Part shown: positions 38,376 through 47,164 of the stretch, one piece after another
How the letters are laid out: the number at the start of each line of letters is the position of its first letter
Position numbering within the stretch: the stretch's first letter is position 1
Source: Rhizorhapis suberifaciens
Lineage (GTDB): Bacteria > Pseudomonadota > Alphaproteobacteria > Sphingomonadales > Sphingomonadaceae
NCBI RefSeq assembly: GCF_014200045.1
Contig: NZ_JACHOV010000001.1
Location: 310,001 to 374,000, forward strand
DNA: 64,000 bases
Direction of reading: 5' to 3'
The notes under the pieces: generated by a model
Told to the model about the DNA's origin: nothing
Seen by the model: only the letters and a program-made list of their open reading frames with translations
Database searches by the model: none
Program-made: the position numbers and the translations under genes

Positions 38376-38920
38376 ATGGAGGCGCTTGCGAACCGCGACG
38401 CTCGCCGACATCGAGGCCAGCCTCCTTCAGTTCAATCGTCATGCGTGGACGGCCGTAGCTGCCAAGGCTCAGGCTGCATTGTTCAGGGATATGGGCAAGC
38501 ACTTTTCAGATCGGTGCGATCACGCCGGGTCATGGGGCGTGATCGCCAGAAACGATAGCCACGGGGGCTCACCTGCATCACCCGGCAGATCGTCTCCACC
38601 GGCCACATGTGCCGTCAGCTCTCCACGAATGCGAACCTCACGGCTTTTGGCTCGCGAAGAACTGTGTGGCCTTTTTTAATATGTCCCTCTCCTCCTTGAG
38701 GATCCGGTTCTCCAGGCAAACTCGTTCATTCTCACGGGCCAAATCGGCCTGCGGCGCAGCCATCAGATCAGATGGCCGATACTGCGCCACCCACTTGCCC
38801 AGTGTCGATTTGCCCACCCCCAAATCCTTTGCCACGCGCTCACGCGGCAACCCGCTCGTCAGCGCATACGCACCGCCCCCTGCTTGAACTCTTCGGAAGG
38901 CTTCATCATCTCTTCGGTCT
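38376..38920 (-). pseudogene. degenerate IS3-family transposase (OrfA and OrfB 5' part)
   Basis: On the minus strand the OrfA-type protein is legible in two pieces: MKPSEEFKQGAVRM (from about 38910), a one-base loss, then LPRERVAKDLGVGKSTLGKW through ENRILKEERDILKKATQFFA (38850-38638), the helix-turn-helix and coiled coil of IS3 OrfA. After it, OrfB fragments VETICRVMQVSPRGYRFWRS and LAHIPEQCSLSLGSYGRPRM are out of frame with each other and end near 38380. At least three frameshifts or stops. No full IS ends found. Confidence 0.8.
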
Positions 38921-38963
38921 CATGCTGCGAGCTCTATACGCTCAGGTGACCGGCACAAAACCG

Positions 38964-39227
38964 TCACAAGTCCATGGGTACGATGGCGCGTTTTCGACGT
39001 CGTCGGCTCTTGGGCATGACGCGGCTAATTTTCACCGCTTCGATTTCGTTCCAGCACGGGCCCACTAGATCAGCGCGCCGAAGCCCCGTCAGCGCCACCA
39101 GCCGCATGCCATCCGCGACCGGCTGCGGTGCTTCCGTGCAGAAGCGCTCGATTTCATCATCATGCAATATGATTTGGGCACGACCGCCATTCTTGTAAAG
39201 CCGCGGAATATCTGTCGCGGCGTGGAT
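38964..39227 (-). pseudogene. tyrosine recombinase (integrase) fragment
   Basis: About 85 residues match the catalytic part of a phage-type integrase: HDDEIERFCTEAPQPVADGM, then VALTGLRRADLVGPCWNEIE, which carries the catalytic Arg box TGLRR. The N-terminal domain and the C-terminal box (H-x-x-R, Tyr) are absent, so it is a remnant. Its position between tRNA-Gly and the capsule genes fits an old island boundary. Confidence 0.65.
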
Positions 39228-39358
39228 CGCGACATGGCCGTGTAGCCGAGTACATAACGACACTGATGCTCGACTTTGCTGTGAAGTCCAGTCGAAAGAA
39301 CACAGCTGTTCCATTTCAAAGCTTTATATCCGCGCCTAGCTTCTGTATCGAATGCGCC

Positions 39359-40063
39359 ATGAAGCTGCGTCTGATCCTCCTATTTTTCATACTCTCAGCT
39401 GCGCTGAACCTATTTTGGGCAGCGCGGGATCCCAGCTGGCTTACGATCCCCGCCCTGCTGGCGGGGTGGTATGTGGCGGACATGCTCTCCGGCCTAGTCC
39501 ACATGTTCATGGATTATCATCCCTGCCCAAGGGGTAAGGGGCTGGACCGGCTCTATTTCTATGAAGGCTCCCGTGGGTCTGAGGAGTATCAGCTTCTGTT
39601 CCAGCAGACTATGGCGGGAATTAATCCGTTTCAGCGGCTAGTCTACGACTTCAAGAACCATCATCCCAGGCCCAATGCCCTGGGCCGTAGGAATATGTGG
39701 CGGCAGATCGGCTCTACGGTGGTCGCCGGGGGTTTACCAGTGTCAGTGCTGTTCAATCTCATCTGCTGGTCAGGAGAGTTGCCTGGCTGGGTGGCGGCTG
39801 GATTTTTCTCTATGTTGATGGGCGGAACTTTTGCGCAGTATTTTCACGGTACCCTGCACCGGGAGGACAATCCAAGGATCATACTGGCGATGCGGCGCAT
39901 GGGTCTGCTGATGACTCCCGAAGCGCACCAACTCCACCATGACACCCTTCGCCAGGATTTTAGCACAAACTGCGGCTGGTCGAACTGGTTAATGAATTTG
40001 GTGTTTGGGGCTGCTCGAGCGAAAGGGGCGTTTCCGGAAAGCGGACTGGAGCCGACGGCTTGA
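39359..40063 (+). CDS. lipid desaturase domain protein (Kua/CarF/TMEM189-like)
   Basis: 234 aa from the ATG at 39359. Membrane helices near 8-24, 30-48, 110-130 and 135-152. Family-like histidine motifs: VADMLSGLVHMFMDYH, YDFKNHHPRPNALG, and TPEAHQLHHDTLR followed by NCGWSNWLMN. These match the lipid desaturase domain of plasmanylethanolamine desaturase and Kua proteins. It would bind two iron atoms and act on a membrane lipid. Upstream frame to 39266 overlaps the integrase remnant. It precedes kpsM by about 206 bp in the same direction. Confidence 0.75.
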   Translation: MKLRLILLFFILSAALNLFWAARDPSWLTIPALLAGWYVADMLSGLVHMFMDYHPCPRGKGLDRLYFYEGSRGSEEYQLLFQQTMAGINPFQRLVYDFKNHHPRPNALGRRNMWRQIGSTVVAGGLPVSVLFNLICWSGELPGWVAAGFFSMLMGGTFAQYFHGTLHREDNPRIILAMRRMGLLMTPEAHQLHHDTLRQDFSTNCGWSNWLMNLVFGAARAKGAFPESGLEPTA

Positions 40064-40269
40064 TGCTTCCCGTCGCGCACCTTGCATTATGAGGCAGTGC
40101 AATGACCTAGTTACTTAAGGCGATGCGGCTGACTGCCTCGTTTGACAGATGAAGGCATTGGAACTAGGGGAGCGGGCTTTACGGGACGCTTCGCTTTTGG
40201 CGCTTGTAGTTTTCAGCGGGTGTTGCGGGCTCATATTACCTAAAGTTTGGAATACTGAAACATTTTGGG

Positions 40270-41061
40270 ATGGGAATGAAATCGCGCCGCAACTCTTTTG
40301 GGGTGACGTTATCGGTCTGGAACGCGCTTCTTCTGCGCGAAGCGCTTTCGCGGCTATTCGGTAGTCGCGCTGCATGGTTCTGGTTATTGGCCGAACCGCT
40401 TGTGCATATGGTTATCATTGGATTCATCTACGCGTTCATTCGCCATCATACAGTCGGGGGTATCGATACGCTGATCTTCCTGGTTCTCGGCCTTCAGGGT
40501 TTTTTCTTGTTTAGGAGAACGGCTTCGCAGACTGCCGGAGCGATTGACGCCAACCGTGCGCTGTTTGCCTATCGCCAGGTAACGCCTACGGATACAGTGC
40601 TTATACGTGGGGTGCTTGAGGCCGTATTGATGGCCATGGTTGTGACGGCGATGATGGTCGGTCTTCTTCTACTGGGGCACGATATCCTTCCAATTGACCC
40701 TCTGGCTGTGCTGTTGGCATTTGCCGGTTTGTGGCTATTGGGAATGGCTTTCGGCTTGATAGTGGCAGCCGTTTCGCAACTAGCTCCTGAATTTCGGCGC
40801 ATCGTTAATATGGTAATGATGCCACTTTATTTTATATCCGGCGTTTTGGCCCCGATTGCGAGTATCCCACAACCTTATAGAGGTTGGCTAATGCTCAATC
40901 CGATCGCCCATGGCCTAGATGCGGCTCGTACCGGTTTTGCGCCCTATTATCATCATGTGCCGGGATTGAGCCTGTCCTATCTTTATACATTTGCATTGGT
41001 GGGAGTTTTTGCCGGCTTGTTGCTGCACAGGCGGCTCGCGGAATTCATGGTGACCAGATGA
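40270..41061 (+). CDS. kpsM: capsule ABC exporter, membrane subunit KpsM
   Basis: 263 aa ABC-2 permease with six hydrophobic segments and the KpsM-type N-terminus (NALLLREALSRLFGSRAAW). Features FLVLGLQGFFLFRRT and FYFISGVLAP-like segments (MPLYFISGVLAPIASIP) are typical of Wzm/KpsM subunits that carry lipid-linked capsule across the inner membrane. A second ATG at 40276 has a slightly better spaced ribosome site. Overlaps kpsT by ATGA. Confidence 0.9.
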   Translation: MGMKSRRNSFGVTLSVWNALLLREALSRLFGSRAAWFWLLAEPLVHMVIIGFIYAFIRHHTVGGIDTLIFLVLGLQGFFLFRRTASQTAGAIDANRALFAYRQVTPTDTVLIRGVLEAVLMAMVVTAMMVGLLLLGHDILPIDPLAVLLAFAGLWLLGMAFGLIVAAVSQLAPEFRRIVNMVMMPLYFISGVLAPIASIPQPYRGWLMLNPIAHGLDAARTGFAPYYHHVPGLSLSYLYTFALVGVFAGLLLHRRLAEFMVTR

Positions 41062-41723
41062 TTATCGCGGAAAATGTATACAAACGCTATAGAACTGATC
41101 ACGGGCCCGGCAAGTGGGTCCTGGAAGGAGTGAATTTTGTCATTCCACCCCAGTTGAACGTGGGACTTGTCGGACGAAACGGTGCGGGAAAGTCGACCCT
41201 GTTGAGCATTTTGGGGGGAGTAGATCGACCCACGCGGGGGAAAGTTCAAAGACATTGTCGCGTGTCGTGGCCGATGGGATTTGGCGGCGGTTTACAAGGT
41301 TCCCTTACGGGACGCCAGAATACCAAATTCGTGTGTCGTATACATGGGCATGCTCATTCGATACCCGAAAAGATCGAATTTGTGCAGGATTTTGCCGAGA
41401 TCGGCGACGGTTTCGACGAGCCCGTCAAAACTTATTCATCGGGGATGAAGGCGCGCCTGCAATTCGCGTTATCGCTGGCTTTCCAATTTGATGTCTATAT
41501 ATCCGACGAAATTACGTCGGTGGGCGATGCGGCATTTAAGAAGAAAGCGCGGAATGCCTTTCGGAATTTGGTGGGGAAATCGAGTATAATTATGGTTTCA
41601 CATGGCGAGGAGACGCTTCGCGAATTTTGTCAGGCCGGCATCTGGATTGACAAGGGGCAAGCATATTGGTTCGACGATATCACCGATGCCTTGGATGCGT
41701 ATAAAGGTAGCCTGTCTTTATGA
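41058..41723 (+). CDS. kpsT: capsule ABC exporter, ATPase subunit KpsT
   Basis: 221 aa. Walker A GRNGAGKST, ABC signature YSSGMKARLQFA, Walker B region VYISDEITSVGD (the usual DE pair; VYLIDE in E. coli KpsT), and switch His in VSHGEE. Energises export with KpsM. Size and sequence match the short KpsT subfamily that lacks the C-terminal sugar-recognition domain of O-antigen Wzt. Coupled to both neighbours by ATGA overlaps. Confidence 0.94.
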   Translation: MIIAENVYKRYRTDHGPGKWVLEGVNFVIPPQLNVGLVGRNGAGKSTLLSILGGVDRPTRGKVQRHCRVSWPMGFGGGLQGSLTGRQNTKFVCRIHGHAHSIPEKIEFVQDFAEIGDGFDEPVKTYSSGMKARLQFALSLAFQFDVYISDEITSVGDAAFKKKARNAFRNLVGKSSIIMVSHGEETLREFCQAGIWIDKGQAYWFDDITDALDAYKGSLSL

Positions 41724-42883
41724 AGCACGAAATTCTCGAGCTTCAGTTTAACGATCTGACCGCTCGCAGTACGCGCCTTGTGAAACGAGGCATTTTGCCC
41801 CTTGCCAAGCGTAATCCGATCTGGGCCGCCGCCCTTGTCTTTTCGTTTCTCTCTGCAGTGTATTGGTTATTTATAGCCTCGGATCGATACGTCTCCGAGG
41901 CGCATGTAATTGTGGAACGTACCGAGCTGACGGGAGGCAATCCGACAGACTTGGCGGGTCTTATTACTGGAGTTTCGAGTACGAACCGAGCAGACCAGCT
42001 GATCCTTCGGGATTACTTGCGGTCGATTGACATGATCAGGAAGCTCGACGTTGAGCTTAATCTGCGCGACCACTATTCGGCTTTCGGCATCGATCCCTTT
42101 TCGAAGCTCAAGTCCGACCCAACGATCGAAGAGCTCCACCGATATTTTCTCTCTCGAGTAGAGATTGAGTTTGATGACTATACCGGGGTTTTAATTATCC
42201 GTGCTGAAGGGTTTGACCCGGCCACAGCCCAGGAAATCACCAAGGCTCTCGTTCGCGAGGGCGAGCAGTTCATGAATGCTATGGCGCATAGCCTAGCTCA
42301 GGATCAGGTGTTGTTCCTTGAGCGGCAGGTAGCACTGTTGAACCGCCGCGCCATGGACGCCCGCGGGGCGGTCCTGGACTATCAGAACAAACATGGCCTG
42401 GTTTCCCCCGAAGCGGCAACTGAGACCATCAGCGGAATTGTTGCGCAGCTTGAAGGGCAGCGCACCGAAATGGAAACGAAACTTAGTTCTCTTCAATCTT
42501 ATCTCGTCTCCGACCATCCCAGCATCGTGCAGCTTGAGCAGCAGATCGGCGCCATCAATCGTCAGATTGAAGAGGAAACGGGGAAATTGACCTCGTCCGG
42601 GGGAGGCAAGCTCAACGCTCAAATGGAAAGATTTCAGCGTTTGAAGATGGAAGCTTCGTTTGCGCTGGATTTGTACAAATCCGCCTTGGTGGCTCTTGAA
42701 AAAGGACGCGTTGAGGGAACTAGAACAATCAAAAAAATGTCTATTGTACAGAAGCCCAGTTTACCTGAAAGTGTCGAGAAGCCGCGTCGGATATATAATG
42801 CGATTTTATATATAATTATTGCGGTATTGATTGCTGGAATTGCGCATTTGCTTCTAGCTATAATTAACGACCACAGGGATTGA
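41720..42883 (+). CDS. kpsE: capsule export inner-membrane protein KpsE
   Basis: 387 aa. Membrane helix near 33-52 (NPIWAAALVFSFLSAVYWLF), a large periplasmic part with coiled coil (about 190-320), and a second helix near 363-382, a PCP-type topology. Bridges the KpsMT exporter to the outer-membrane channel KpsD. Start overlaps kpsT by four bases. Confidence 0.92.
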   Translation: MKHEILELQFNDLTARSTRLVKRGILPLAKRNPIWAAALVFSFLSAVYWLFIASDRYVSEAHVIVERTELTGGNPTDLAGLITGVSSTNRADQLILRDYLRSIDMIRKLDVELNLRDHYSAFGIDPFSKLKSDPTIEELHRYFLSRVEIEFDDYTGVLIIRAEGFDPATAQEITKALVREGEQFMNAMAHSLAQDQVLFLERQVALLNRRAMDARGAVLDYQNKHGLVSPEAATETISGIVAQLEGQRTEMETKLSSLQSYLVSDHPSIVQLEQQIGAINRQIEEETGKLTSSGGGKLNAQMERFQRLKMEASFALDLYKSALVALEKGRVEGTRTIKKMSIVQKPSLPESVEKPRRIYNAILYIIIAVLIAGIAHLLLAIINDHRD

Positions 42884-42889
42884 GAAAAA

Positions 42890-44707
42890 ATGTTTTCAAA
42901 AATGGGGCTGCCTATCCTTGTCGTGTCTGTAGCTATATCTTTCATTCCCATGGCCACCTTGGCTAGCGATCAACTCGACGCCATTCAAGGATGGTCGGGA
43001 TCTAGCGAGCTGCAGCGGGAAAATGTCGATCCCAGATCAACTGGGAGGGGGGAACGGCGTCCCTCGACGGCCACCGAAAAAACTGAAGAACCAAGTGCGC
43101 AAGTGGATTCGCAACAACTCCAACAAAGCCAAAAGCCCCAACAGCCCCAACAGCCCCAACAGCCTCAATATTTGGATTATTCTCGCAATGTCACGAGTGA
43201 GGTCTTCGGCGCCAACCTGTTCACCGGTGCTTTTGCACGACAGGCGGGGGCGCAGTTCAACCCGAATTACGTGATCAATGTAGGTGACAGCGTTCAGGTG
43301 CGGTTGTGGGGCGCATTTGAATTTCAAGCGGCATTAACAGTGGATCCTCAGGGTAATGTTTTCCTTCCCAATGTGGGCCCCGTCCAGTTGTTGGGTGTCC
43401 GAAATCAGGATTTGCAGCCGGTCATTGATAATGCCGTTCGCCGCGTTTTCCGGTCCAATGTATTTTCCTATGCCAGCTTGGCGGCGGCTCAACCCGTGCG
43501 GATCTATGTTGGAGGTTTCGTAAATCGTCCTGGCGCATATGCGGGCACGAGCATGGACAGCGTTCTCCATTATCTGGACCAAGCTGGCGGCATCGATCCC
43601 GACCGTGGCTCCTTCCTTGAGGTTCAGGTAAAAAGGGGATCAGCTGTACGCGCTCGGATGAGCCTGTATGATTTCCTTTTGGATGGCCAAATGCCTCAAG
43701 TGCAGCTGGCCGACGGCGATGTAATATTTGTTGGGCCGCGGCAGAATACGGTTCTAGTTAGCGGCCTTGCTGAAAACGCAAAGCGCTTTGAGTTTCAGGA
43801 AAAAAGCAAATCGCTTCATTCATTGGTCGCGATGGCGAAACCGATGCCGTCAGCAACACATGTGCGTGTCGTTCGAAATAGCGGCGTGACACGCAACGTA
43901 GAATATTATCCGCTGACGGAAGGCACCAACGTCATTATCCAAGATGGGGACGAGCTATCTTTCACTGCCGACAAGAAACTTGGGACTATCACTGTAAGAG
44001 TGGAAGGGGAGCATGAGAGCCCTCAGGAATATGTATTGCCTTACGGTGCCAAGCTGGGAGGGTTGTTGAGCCAGATTGAGTATTCCAGTCGATCGGACCG
44101 TCAGAACCTTCAATTATTCAGGCAAAGCGTTAAGGAACGGCAAAAGGAACTTTTGGAGGTTTCTTTACGAGCGCTTGAAACAGCCGCCCTTACCGCACGC
44201 TCTGGAACGAGCGATGAAGCGCGTCTGCGGCAGGAAGAGGCGGACCTCATTCTACGTTGGGTGGACCGTGCTCGGGATATAGAGCCGAATGGACAGGTGG
44301 TAATTTCCCAATCTCCAGACATGAATGACCTGCTCCTGGAAAACGGCGATATATTGCGCGTGCCGGTCAGGGACGGACTGGTGCTGGTGAGTGGCGAGGT
44401 GTTGTTTCCCAATGCGGTCGCATTTAACGGCAATATGACGGTCAGAGACTATATCGATCGCGCTGGTGGCTTTACAAATAATGCCGATGCCTCTCGCATC
44501 ATTGTAGCCCGTCAGGACGGGAGCTTCGCGGAAGCCAAGCGGAATTCGAAGATGCTCAGCTTCGGAAGCCGAGCCTCTGCCATAGATTCTGGTGACCAGA
44601 TTATGGTGTTGCCCAGGATAGACGTAAAATCCCGACAGATATTCAAGGAAATGACGCAGATCCTTTACCAGATCGCGGTAAGCGCGAGAGTGGCTCTAGG
44701 GATTTGA
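42890..44707 (+). CDS. kpsD: capsule export outer-membrane protein KpsD (poly-export/SLBB)
   Basis: 605 aa. Signal peptide (LPILVVSVAISFIPMATLAS), then a Gln/Pro-rich low-complexity linker (about residues 75-95). A polysaccharide-export domain starts near residue 123 (YVINVGDSVQVRLWGAFEFQ), followed by SLBB ligand-binding domains (VRIYVGGFVNRPGAYAG; VLVSGEVLFPNAVAFNG). It forms the outer-membrane part of the capsule channel. Six bases after kpsE. Confidence 0.92.
   Translation: MFSKMGLPILVVSVAISFIPMATLASDQLDAIQGWSGSSELQRENVDPRSTGRGERRPSTATEKTEEPSAQVDSQQLQQSQKPQQPQQPQQPQYLDYSRNVTSEVFGANLFTGAFARQAGAQFNPNYVINVGDSVQVRLWGAFEFQAALTVDPQGNVFLPNVGPVQLLGVRNQDLQPVIDNAVRRVFRSNVFSYASLAAAQPVRIYVGGFVNRPGAYAGTSMDSVLHYLDQAGGIDPDRGSFLEVQVKRGSAVRARMSLYDFLLDGQMPQVQLADGDVIFVGPRQNTVLVSGLAENAKRFEFQEKSKSLHSLVAMAKPMPSATHVRVVRNSGVTRNVEYYPLTEGTNVIIQDGDELSFTADKKLGTITVRVEGEHESPQEYVLPYGAKLGGLLSQIEYSSRSDRQNLQLFRQSVKERQKELLEVSLRALETAALTARSGTSDEARLRQEEADLILRWVDRARDIEPNGQVVISQSPDMNDLLLENGDILRVPVRDGLVLVSGEVLFPNAVAFNGNMTVRDYIDRAGGFTNNADASRIIVARQDGSFAEAKRNSKMLSFGSRASAIDSGDQIMVLPRIDVKSRQIFKEMTQILYQIAVSARVALGI
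43137..43163 (+). repeat. 9-bp tandem repeat in the kpsD linker
   Basis: CCCCAACAG is repeated three times, encoding part of the Gln/Pro linker of KpsD, with degenerate units on both sides. The unit is a multiple of three, so changes in copy number would alter linker length without shifting the frame. Confidence 0.8.
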
Positions 44708-44780
44708 GTGCTGGCCCATTTGGCCGCATGCAGATATTGGAGACGTGCAGTGCCGTTTGGAGGGGTTCGTACGAAGTTGT

Positions 44781-46862
44781 TTAAAATGGTAAGGCTAGGC
44801 ACGCCTTGGCCAGGACACGAAGCTTACGCCATTGACGTCGGACATAGCCCGCGCGTAATTTGTCGAGCATTCCGTTATTTTCAAGTGCGTAGCGGGTGTT
44901 GACAACTCTATGAACCATTGCCTCGCACGAGGTGTAACCCTTTAAATCGGGATCCCAGTACAAAGGATAGCGCAGGAGAGTGCCGGCAACAAGTTCGTCG
45001 AGCGTGAGCCATCGCTGACGCCGCTTGAGCCCCGCTCCGTCCCGGCATTTATCTAGAGTAAGACCCCAGCCGGCATAAAATGGTTGACCATAGGTAACCA
45101 CGCTCTTTTCGCGCAATAGTGCATCAAAACCTGAAAGGGATGTCATTGTGTGCACCTCGTCGCAGGCTTCAATGCAACTGATGACCGACAGTCTGTTTTC
45201 GATGTGATCGGCCCATTTGCGGGCTTTGGTCAACGGAAGGCGTCCCTTGCGATTGCCCGACAGCACGTCGGGATGCGGCTTATAGACAATGAATGCATCA
45301 GGCGCAGCCTCTCTAGTAGCGCGGAGCAAATCGTGATTGGTGCGAACGTCTGAACAGCCAAAACGGATTGAGGCGTCATCTTCGACTTGTCCTGGTACGA
45401 AAAGGACGCGTCGATCCTGGCCCGTCCATTCTGCTGGCGCGCGCGGCTCCATATTATATTTACTGATACCCTGAGCCGCTATAAGATTGCGGAGATTCCT
45501 TGCCCTTTCCCGTTCCTCTTCGGAAAACTCGATGGTCGCCAGCAGCGTTTCAAGATCTGAAGGCCGCCGGGGGTCGAAATAGAGACCCTGGCCATCCAGA
45601 ACGAGCGACAGCGGAGCAATCAGGTCAGACCCCAGGCCAACGGATCGAATGAAACCATCCTCCATGCACATCGTGCCCGCCCCACTTTCGTCTGCAAGTT
45701 CGGTCACGCCTAGGGGGGCTTCATTACCCCACCAAATGATCTTATCCCCAGCCTTGAGCAAAAGATTTCGAGCGGCCCGGGCGTCTGGAACAAACAAGGT
45801 CTGACGTCGGTTGGGGGAAAGCAATGGTGCGAGGCTCGCCCGCTTCCATCGCCTTAGCCCGACACCTATTATGCGCCCCGCGCCATCCGTCCCATAAAGT
45901 TTGTGATAAGCTTCGCGTTGGGTAGCAAGCCAGTCGATGCCATCGAATATGGTGCCGATTTCGGCGGTGGTGGGATTGAGGTAGCGCGCATAATGGATGT
46001 AGGCCGCAGCGAACAGTTCGTCCACCGTTCTGCGTGCTCCACGTCGGGCACAGCTTTGCCTGTCGTCTGTCACGCCCCAACCTGCATACCATGGCAATCC
46101 TAGAACGGTGACAGGCTTTCCTGCCAGTAACGCCTCGAATCCCATAGTTGAGGTCACAACATAGACCCGGTCCATTTCAACAAGCAGACTGAACGGATTG
46201 ATGGGCTTGTTCAGGAGCACAGTCCGAAGGTCATTCCTTATGTGGCAGAGATGCCCACCCTTTCGGCCAGAGCTAACCTCCGGATGCGTTTTAACATAGA
46301 TGGTTGCTTCAGGGTTTTCCTGCCGCGCCAGCGCAAGCATCTCCGTGAAGCTTTCCGGCTTGGCCCCGCCCAGAGAAATGCTGAGGTCCCCGCGCGTTTG
46401 GTCGATAACCAATATCCGTCCCTTGTCGCCAGAACGAAGGATCGATGAGTCGAGCATGGGCGCGTTGTTATATTTGCTAAGCCCATGTTTGAGCAGCAGC
46501 TGTCTAGCCAATGCTGCTTGTTCTTCAACGCCATCTAACGGGCTGGCAGGCGAATTCAGCAGGTTTTCCAGTGCGCTCGGCCTGGTACTGTCATAATAAA
46601 TTCCAACATCATCAACAACTAGGGAGATAGGCGGAAACCGCCGACCGGGGCCAAAGGAACGCAAAAAGCCATCCTCAAGGCGCAGAACGGGAACTCTCTG
46701 CCTCTGTGCCAATTTTTCTGCGCGGCGACCCGAACGCTTGATGCCCCAGCCCGCAACAGCGCTGGCCTTCGGCAACTCAAGACGATTAGAAGTCACGTTT
46801 TCGCCTAGAAATGTCGAAATGAATGGGATAGCGGCTATGCGTCGGGAAATCAGAATTGTCAT
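44781..46862 (-). CDS. kpsC: KpsC, bifunctional beta-Kdo transferase for capsule linker
   Basis: 693 aa with two homologous GT-B-like domains, as in E. coli KpsC (about 675 aa). The first half carries LEDGFLRSFGPG, KTHPEVSSG and TSTMGFEALLAGKPV then PWYAGWGVTDD; the second repeats these as MEDGFIRSVGLG, KPHPDVLSG, TSLSGFDALLREK and PFYAGWGLTLD. In E. coli the halves make alternating beta-2,4 and beta-2,7 Kdo bonds from CMP-Kdo on a lysophosphatidylglycerol anchor begun by KpsS. Only gene of the central locus on the minus strand; convergent with kpsD. Confidence 0.94.
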   Translation of the reverse strand: MTILISRRIAAIPFISTFLGENVTSNRLELPKASAVAGWGIKRSGRRAEKLAQRQRVPVLRLEDGFLRSFGPGRRFPPISLVVDDVGIYYDSTRPSALENLLNSPASPLDGVEEQAALARQLLLKHGLSKYNNAPMLDSSILRSGDKGRILVIDQTRGDLSISLGGAKPESFTEMLALARQENPEATIYVKTHPEVSSGRKGGHLCHIRNDLRTVLLNKPINPFSLLVEMDRVYVVTSTMGFEALLAGKPVTVLGLPWYAGWGVTDDRQSCARRGARRTVDELFAAAYIHYARYLNPTTAEIGTIFDGIDWLATQREAYHKLYGTDGAGRIIGVGLRRWKRASLAPLLSPNRRQTLFVPDARAARNLLLKAGDKIIWWGNEAPLGVTELADESGAGTMCMEDGFIRSVGLGSDLIAPLSLVLDGQGLYFDPRRPSDLETLLATIEFSEEERERARNLRNLIAAQGISKYNMEPRAPAEWTGQDRRVLFVPGQVEDDASIRFGCSDVRTNHDLLRATREAAPDAFIVYKPHPDVLSGNRKGRLPLTKARKWADHIENRLSVISCIEACDEVHTMTSLSGFDALLREKSVVTYGQPFYAGWGLTLDKCRDGAGLKRRQRWLTLDELVAGTLLRYPLYWDPDLKGYTSCEAMVHRVVNTRYALENNGMLDKLRAGYVRRQWRKLRVLAKACLALPF

Positions 46863-47164
46863 CAGGATTGCGTCTACGAGGTTGGCGGATTAAAGCTAGC
46901 CCCTTCGGAGGCTCTTAACTGCTGTATAAGATGTTTTGGGCCACATAATTATTTGCCCCCTTTAAGCCATTCCCCTAAAAAAAGAGAGGTATCCCATTCT
47001 AGGAAGTCACTGCTTGATACGCGGTCTCGCGGCGTTTATGAAGAATACACCAATGATAGGCAAATAGGCGTGTCGCAACTGCACTCAAGAGGGGTTCTGT
47101 CCCAGGGCGTAAGCAGGGCGTGGGGTGCCTTATATCGCCACCATTAACAGGGATTTGGAAAAAA
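46863..47164. other. 302-bp divergent intergenic region between kpsC and kpsF
   Basis: No gene. Moderately AT-rich stretch near 46930-46985. It must carry promoters for the leftward kpsC and the rightward kpsF operon, but I cannot assign -35/-10 pairs with confidence. I looked for the JUMPstart/ops element of enteric capsule loci and did not find it. Confidence 0.5.

Noticed and set aside
37939-38502. 187-aa ORF on the minus strand spanning tRNA-Gly
   Set aside because: It is a patchwork of the IS3 OrfB remnant and the antisense of the tRNA, not one protein.
43137-43163. possible CRISPR-like repeat
   Set aside because: Three 9-bp units without spacers within a coding sequence. No CRISPR array or cas gene is seen anywhere in the window.
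46863-47164. JUMPstart/ops element controlling the capsule operon
   Set aside because: The ops core GGCGGTAG is not present; GGCGGATTA near 46888 is only a partial likeness.
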